From an uncultured Ruminococcus sp. (GTDB lineage Bacteria; Bacillota; Clostridia; Oscillospirales; Ruminococcaceae), in contig CAMWRC010000034.1 in NCBI GenBank assembly GCA_947176565.1, positions 1 to 9,100 of the forward strand: a DNA stretch of 9,100 bases. The letters are read 5' to 3'. Positions 5,692-9,100 of this stretch are shown here, piece by piece. A program made the translations under genes and the position numbers. The first letter of the stretch is position 1. Each line of letters starts with the position of its first letter. Under the pieces are notes generated by a model. The model did no database searches. It had not been told where the DNA came from and saw only the letters and a program-made list of their open reading frames with translations.

Positions 5692-6777
5692 TTATAAATC
5701 CTCCTTATTTTCAGCCGCGGTTTCATGAACTGCGGCATTTGGTTCATCATCATCTGAAATTATATGTTCAATTACTTCGTTGTCGTCCTCAATTCCAATT
5801 TTCCGGCGGCGTGCTTCTTCAAGCATAGCCACGGCTTCCGGAGTATTGCAGTAAAGGACGCAACTTTCGGGGTCGCGTTTTACCTTGAATCCCATTATTA
5901 TCTGGAGTATGACAGATGCAGCAAGTATAATTATCGAAACCGCCTGAGATACGCGTATGCTTCCAATCATAAGGCTGTCCGTCCGCAGACCCTCAACGAC
6001 GGCTCTTTCAGCTCCGTACCATGTCATATACATGAGAAGCAGCTGACCATCGTATTTTCTGTGCTTTGCAAATATGGCAAGAATCACGAACCCAAGCAGA
6101 CACCACACTGATTCATAGAGAAAGCATGGGTGAACAGGCTGTTCCCATACCATATTTAGACCGTTTTCAAACATACTTCCGCCTGCCTGCATACCGCTGC
6201 TGATAGTACGCTGTATTCTTCCGCCGGTCATTCCGAGGACAAAATCTGTATTTGTGCCGAAAGCTTCCTGATTGACGAAGTTTCCCCAGCGTCCGATTCC
6301 CTGCCCTATAAGGAATCCGATAACGCTGATGTCAAGCATCGGAAGAATCTTTATTTTTTTAATTCCGCATATTGTCAGACCTACTATTACCGCGCCGATA
6401 ATTCCGCCGTAGATAGCAAGTCCGCCGCTGCGGATATTTATCGCGGCGATGAGACTTGCGGAAAAAGTATCTTTTTTGTAATCTGAAAGATTCATGAGAA
6501 CATAATAAACTCTTGCGCCGATTATGCCGCCGATTACGCCGCCGATTACGGCATCTATAGCTTTATCGGAATCAACGCCGAATTTCTTCATACGCGGAAA
6601 GCAATAGAGCATTGCAAGAAGAAGTCCGGATATAATAATCAGGGCATACCATTGTATATCAATACCGGCGATTGTAAATGCTGTAGGGTCGATATGAATT
6701 TTCCAGCCCAGTTCCGGAAACTGTATTTCATAAATATCTTTTATCATTTCTGTGCTGTTTATTTCTGTTCCGTTCAC
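5692..6777 (-). CDS. lgt: Prolipoprotein diacylglyceryl transferase Lgt, with C-terminal extension
   Basis: Lgt is a polytopic membrane enzyme that moves diacylglycerol from phosphatidylglycerol to the lipobox cysteine of prolipoproteins, the first step of lipoprotein maturation. It has about seven hydrophobic segments up to residue 296. Key motifs are [14 protein letters not shown] (116-129), the Lgt signature [17 protein letters not shown] (158-174) with Arg163, HPCFLYES (216-223), and [16 protein letters not shown] (254-269) with Arg258. Tyr123 occupies the place of the His found in E. coli and Bacillus (GLAIYGG for the AIHGG type), which I believe is common in Clostridia. The start is GTG 6777: GAAAGGAG (6787-6794) is 9 bases upstream, and the GTG overlaps the ymfH stop as GTGA. 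Residues from about 298 to 361 form an extra, acidic, probably cytoplasmic tail; most Lgt proteins end near 260-290. Confidence 0.95.
   Translation of the reverse strand: MNGTEINSTEMIKDIYEIQFPELGWKIHIDPTAFTIAGIDIQWYALIIISGLLLAMLYCFPRMKKFGVDSDKAIDAVIGGVIGGIIGARVYYVLMNLSDYKKDTFSASLIAAINIRSGGLAIYGGIIGAVIVGLTICGIKKIKILPMLDISVIGFLIGQGIGRWGNFVNQEAFGTNTDFVLGMTGGRIQRTISSGMQAGGSMFENGLNMVWEQPVHPCFLYESVWCLLGFVILAIFAKHRKYDGQLLLMYMTWYGAERAVVEGLRTDSLMIGSIRVSQAVSIIILAASVILQIIMGFKVKRDPESCVLYCNTPEAVAMLEEARRRKIGIEDDNEVIEHIISDDDEPNAAVHETAAENKEDL
5700..5706 (-). promoter_or_regulatory. folD ribosome binding site inside the lgt coding end
   Basis: AAGGAGG on the - strand lies 9 bases before the folD ATG (5690) and is part of the last Lys-Glu-Asp codons of lgt. 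It decides the folD start and means that ribosomes finishing lgt pass over the site used to begin folD. Confidence 0.85.
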
Positions 6778-8057
6778 TGGCTGCTGCTCCTTTCAATAAC
6801 TGAAAGTACAAGGCGGTCGGGACGGAGTTCATTTCTGATGAAGTCAAGCACATCGCCGGAGCTGAGAGAAGATATTATATCAACAGCGTCAAAAGGAGCT
6901 GAACCCGCCATGTGAGCATTGAGCATGATGCTTCCTACAGCATTGACGTTATTGAATTGACGTATAAGGTCTCCATAGAAAGATTTTTTCAGTCTGCTGA
7001 AAACATTTTCATCAATTCCCTCGCGGCAGATTCGTTCTATTTCATCAGTCAATGCTTTTTTCACAATGTCGGGATATTCTGATTCTCCGTCAAATATTAC
7101 TGAGAAATATCCATCTCCGCAGAATACATCGCAGGCAAAGCTTCCGTTTATGATTCCGTCTGCCAAAAGCTTGTTGTACATTTCTGAAGCGGTATCAGTG
7201 ATTATTCCGGCGGCAATCGAGGCGGTCATATTTTTTGCAAGAAGATTTCCGGCGGCAGGAACGCATTTATACCCGAGCTGGAATATAGACATACCTATTG
7301 GTTGTTTTTCACGTATTTCCGGCTGTACAATATTTTCCGGCTCGTCCGGGAAAATGGTTTCAAGACCCTTGTCCGTGCATGGTTTAAGGAGTTCATCGCA
7401 TATTGCAAGAACTTCATCGGCATCAACATTTCCGGCGACTGAAAGAACCATATTATTAAGATTATAGAATGTATAATAGCATTTGTACAGAAGTTCTGCA
7501 TCAATCTGTGCGATACTCTCCTGAGTTCCGGCAATATCAATCTTTACGGGGTGATTGTGATACATACATTTCAGCATATTGAAGAGAACGCGCCATTGCG
7601 GGTTATCGTTTGTCATGCAGATTTCCTGACCTATTATTCCCTGTTCTTTTTCTACGTTTTCTTTTGTGAAATATGGTTTCTGAACAAAATCAAGGAGTAT
7701 ACGGAGATTTTCTGTATAATTCTTCGTACATGAAAACAGATAGCAGGTTCTGTCAAATGAGGTGAATGCATTGCATGAAGCTCCGGTTGCGGCATATAAT
7801 TCAAATACTCCGCAGTCCTCGTTTTCAAAGAGCTTATGCTCAAGGAAATGCGCGATTCCGTTCGGGACGGAAGTATATTCCGTATCGGCAGCGGTTTTGA
7901 AAATCGTATTCACAGAGCCGTATTTAGTTCCGAACATAGCATATACGGAACTGAAACCTTTCATTTCGCTGATATAAATATCAAGACCGCTGGAATGCTT
8001 TATGTGTACGCATGATGTTCCCGTGCTTTTGCAGGTAAGAATTTCTTTTTTGTTCAT
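6774..8057 (-). CDS. ymfH: M16 family metallopeptidase YmfH (database family name YfmH)
   Basis: This is the catalytic-type member of a paired M16 (insulinase/pitrilysin-like) system; the B. subtilis homologue is ymfH, and databases label the family as associated with EF-P 5-aminopentanol modification. The 427-residue product carries the inverted zinc motif HFLEH at 70-74, in GIAHFLEHKLFEN, and the distal Glu in EKEQGIIGQE at about 145, so it should bind zinc and be active. The second M16 domain fills the C-terminal half. The frame extends to 8093, but AAGGAGG (8065-8071) points to the paired ATG codons at 8060 and 8057, at 4 and 7 bases; I prefer 8057 for spacing. These ATGs overlap the ymfF stop, and the gene end overlaps the lgt start. 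No signal peptide is seen, so it is probably cytoplasmic. Confidence 0.92.
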   Translation of the reverse strand: MNKKEILTCKSTGTSCVHIKHSSGLDIYISEMKGFSSVYAMFGTKYGSVNTIFKTAADTEYTSVPNGIAHFLEHKLFENEDCGVFELYAATGASCNAFTSFDRTCYLFSCTKNYTENLRILLDFVQKPYFTKENVEKEQGIIGQEICMTNDNPQWRVLFNMLKCMYHNHPVKIDIAGTQESIAQIDAELLYKCYYTFYNLNNMVLSVAGNVDADEVLAICDELLKPCTDKGLETIFPDEPENIVQPEIREKQPIGMSIFQLGYKCVPAAGNLLAKNMTASIAAGIITDTASEMYNKLLADGIINGSFACDVFCGDGYFSVIFDGESEYPDIVKKALTDEIERICREGIDENVFSRLKKSFYGDLIRQFNNVNAVGSIMLNAHMAGSAPFDAVDIISSLSSGDVLDFIRNELRPDRLVLSVIERSSSQ

Positions 8058-9100
8058 CATTCCGCCTCCTTGTTGAGCATATGGAAAGTACAATCATGAA
8101 AGACAGTCTGTGCAGCCTGAATAATGCGTTCTTTTGAAACATTGCATATACGTTCATATTGTTCAAGTGGAGTGATATAGTCGCCGTCGCAGAAGCGTTC
8201 AAAATACCACGATGCATATGAAGCCGGTGTATCGCCGACAGCTGTATATCCGTTTTCGAGTGCAAGAAATGCGCTTCTGATTTCGTCATCTGAAATATTT
8301 CCGTTTTTTATTTCATTGAGCTGATTGAATATTTCCTGAGTTGCGGCAGGAATATTTTCCTTTTCGACTCCGCAGTCGATGATGAAGCTGTTTTTTGCTT
8401 GATTATATCTGCACGAACAGTAGTAGCACAGACTGAGTTTTTCGCGGACATTCACGAAAAGCTTTGATACTGGAGTACCGCCGAGAATAATTGACATGAG
8501 ATAAAGTGCGTCGTAATCGGTGCTGGTGCTTTTGAGTGAAAAAGCGATTTTTGCCTGACCGACATCAAGTTCCTCTGTGAGCAGTTCCGGAGCAGGTTTA
8601 AGAGGACTTACCGAGCAGAACGGGAATGATACAGGCTGTCGTCTGATTCCTGCAAAGTTTACAGCGAAAACGTCAGCGACGGAATCATCGTTTTCCGGTG
8701 AAACATAAAATATTTCAACCTGAGCAGTCTGCATAAGTTTTTTATATGCAGCAAAAGCGGATTCAGGGGTTACAGCTCCGGCGGTTTCAAGTGTTCCATG
8801 ACTTGAAAGTTCAGCCGGTTCGCCCTTATATGCGAGTCTTGATGTGCGGTTTATGGCGTAGGAACGTTTATCATTTAGTTCCGCGCTGATGCTGTCAAGG
8901 ATTTCCTTGAGGTTTATTCTGAAAGCCTCGGCGTTGAAAGCGTTATTTTCTGCATACGGATTGAATATACAGTTTTTTACTGTTTCGAGCATCTGAGCTG
9001 AGATATTTTCATTTTCGAGGGCAAAGCGGTTATGAATCCATGATGCAGATATAGTGATTATCTGCAAATCTCCTCTTTTTCTTACAGATGAGTGCAGGTC
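8057..9100 (-). CDS. ymfF: M16-family protein YmfF (database family name YfmF), N terminus beyond the window
   Basis: This is the partner of ymfH, normally about 420 residues; 347 are visible and the frame stays open to the window end. A TTG at 9067 could be taken for a start, but the reading continues upstream as DLHSSVRKRGDLQIIT, which matches the conserved middle of the first M16 lobe, so the gene runs on past 9100 and about 75-80 residues are missing. Visible parts include the domain junction around PFCSVSPLKPAPELL and the second-lobe segment YLMSIILGGTPVSKLFVNVR with REKLSLCYYC, typical of M16 peptidases. The position of the zinc motif falls in the missing part; family members usually lack it and act as the non-catalytic half of a pair. 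The stop codon overlaps the ymfH start, fitting equal production of the two subunits. Confidence 0.9.
   Translation of the reverse strand, partial: DLHSSVRKRGDLQIITISASWIHNRFALENENISAQMLETVKNCIFNPYAENNAFNAEAFRINLKEILDSISAELNDKRSYAINRTSRLAYKGEPAELSSHGTLETAGAVTPESAFAAYKKLMQTAQVEIFYVSPENDDSVADVFAVNFAGIRRQPVSFPFCSVSPLKPAPELLTEELDVGQAKIAFSLKSTSTDYDALYLMSIILGGTPVSKLFVNVREKLSLCYYCSCRYNQAKNSFIIDCGVEKENIPAATQEIFNQLNEIKNGNISDDEIRSAFLALENGYTAVGDTPASYASWYFERFCDGDYITPLEQYERICNVSKERIIQAAQTVFHDCTFHMLNKEAE

Noticed and set aside
5691..5753. Upstream extension of FolD by 21 residues
   Set aside because: The extra codons overlap the end of lgt, resemble no FolD sequence, and are bypassed by the strong ribosome binding site at 5700-5706.
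9065..9067. TTG as the start of a shortened ymfF
   Set aside because: The reading upstream to the window edge stays open and matches the conserved M16 sequence, so the gene is cut by the window and not short.

Overview
The window looks like chromosomal DNA from a Gram-positive Firmicute, most likely a Clostridia member of the Ruminococcus/Oscillospiraceae type. The grounds are moderate-to-low GC by eye, strong AAGGAGG-type ribosome binding sites, a Mini-ribonuclease III (MrnC), a membrane-anchored HtrA, and a YmfF/YmfH peptidase pair. The lineage is an inference from gene content and style. The first 33 bases are not genomic: they match a Nextera transposase adapter with a few mismatches, so this is a contig edge.

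Region 1 (34-2504, + strand) is a tight gene string: the 3' part of obg (ribosome-assembly GTPase), mrnC (23S rRNA maturation), a 64-residue single-pass membrane protein of unknown role, yebC (translation/transcription factor family), and a GNAT acetyltransferase. Gaps of 3-28 bases suggest one transcript with a ribosome-biogenesis theme. After a 95-base gap comes mntP, a manganese efflux pump, also on +.

Region 2 (3152-4832) holds htrA on the - strand, convergent with mntP. A strong hairpin between the two has its U-tract on the htrA side. The 272 bases upstream of htrA carry no gene. They hold an array of TTTCACA-like boxes (four tandem 10-base units plus outlying copies), a plausible binding site for a stress regulator, followed by the folD terminator.

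Region 3 (4833-9100, - strand) is a second operon, in transcription order ymfF (cut by the window end), ymfH, lgt, folD, terminator. Stop and start codons overlap or nearly touch at every junction, so translation is probably coupled. It joins an M16 peptidase-like pair, the lipoprotein diacylglyceryl transferase and a one-carbon folate enzyme.

All the larger genes belong to known families. I see no mobile element, CRISPR array, tRNA, rRNA or defence system, and nothing that amounts to a wholly new system. The least explained items are the repeat array before htrA and the small membrane protein between mrnC and yebC.
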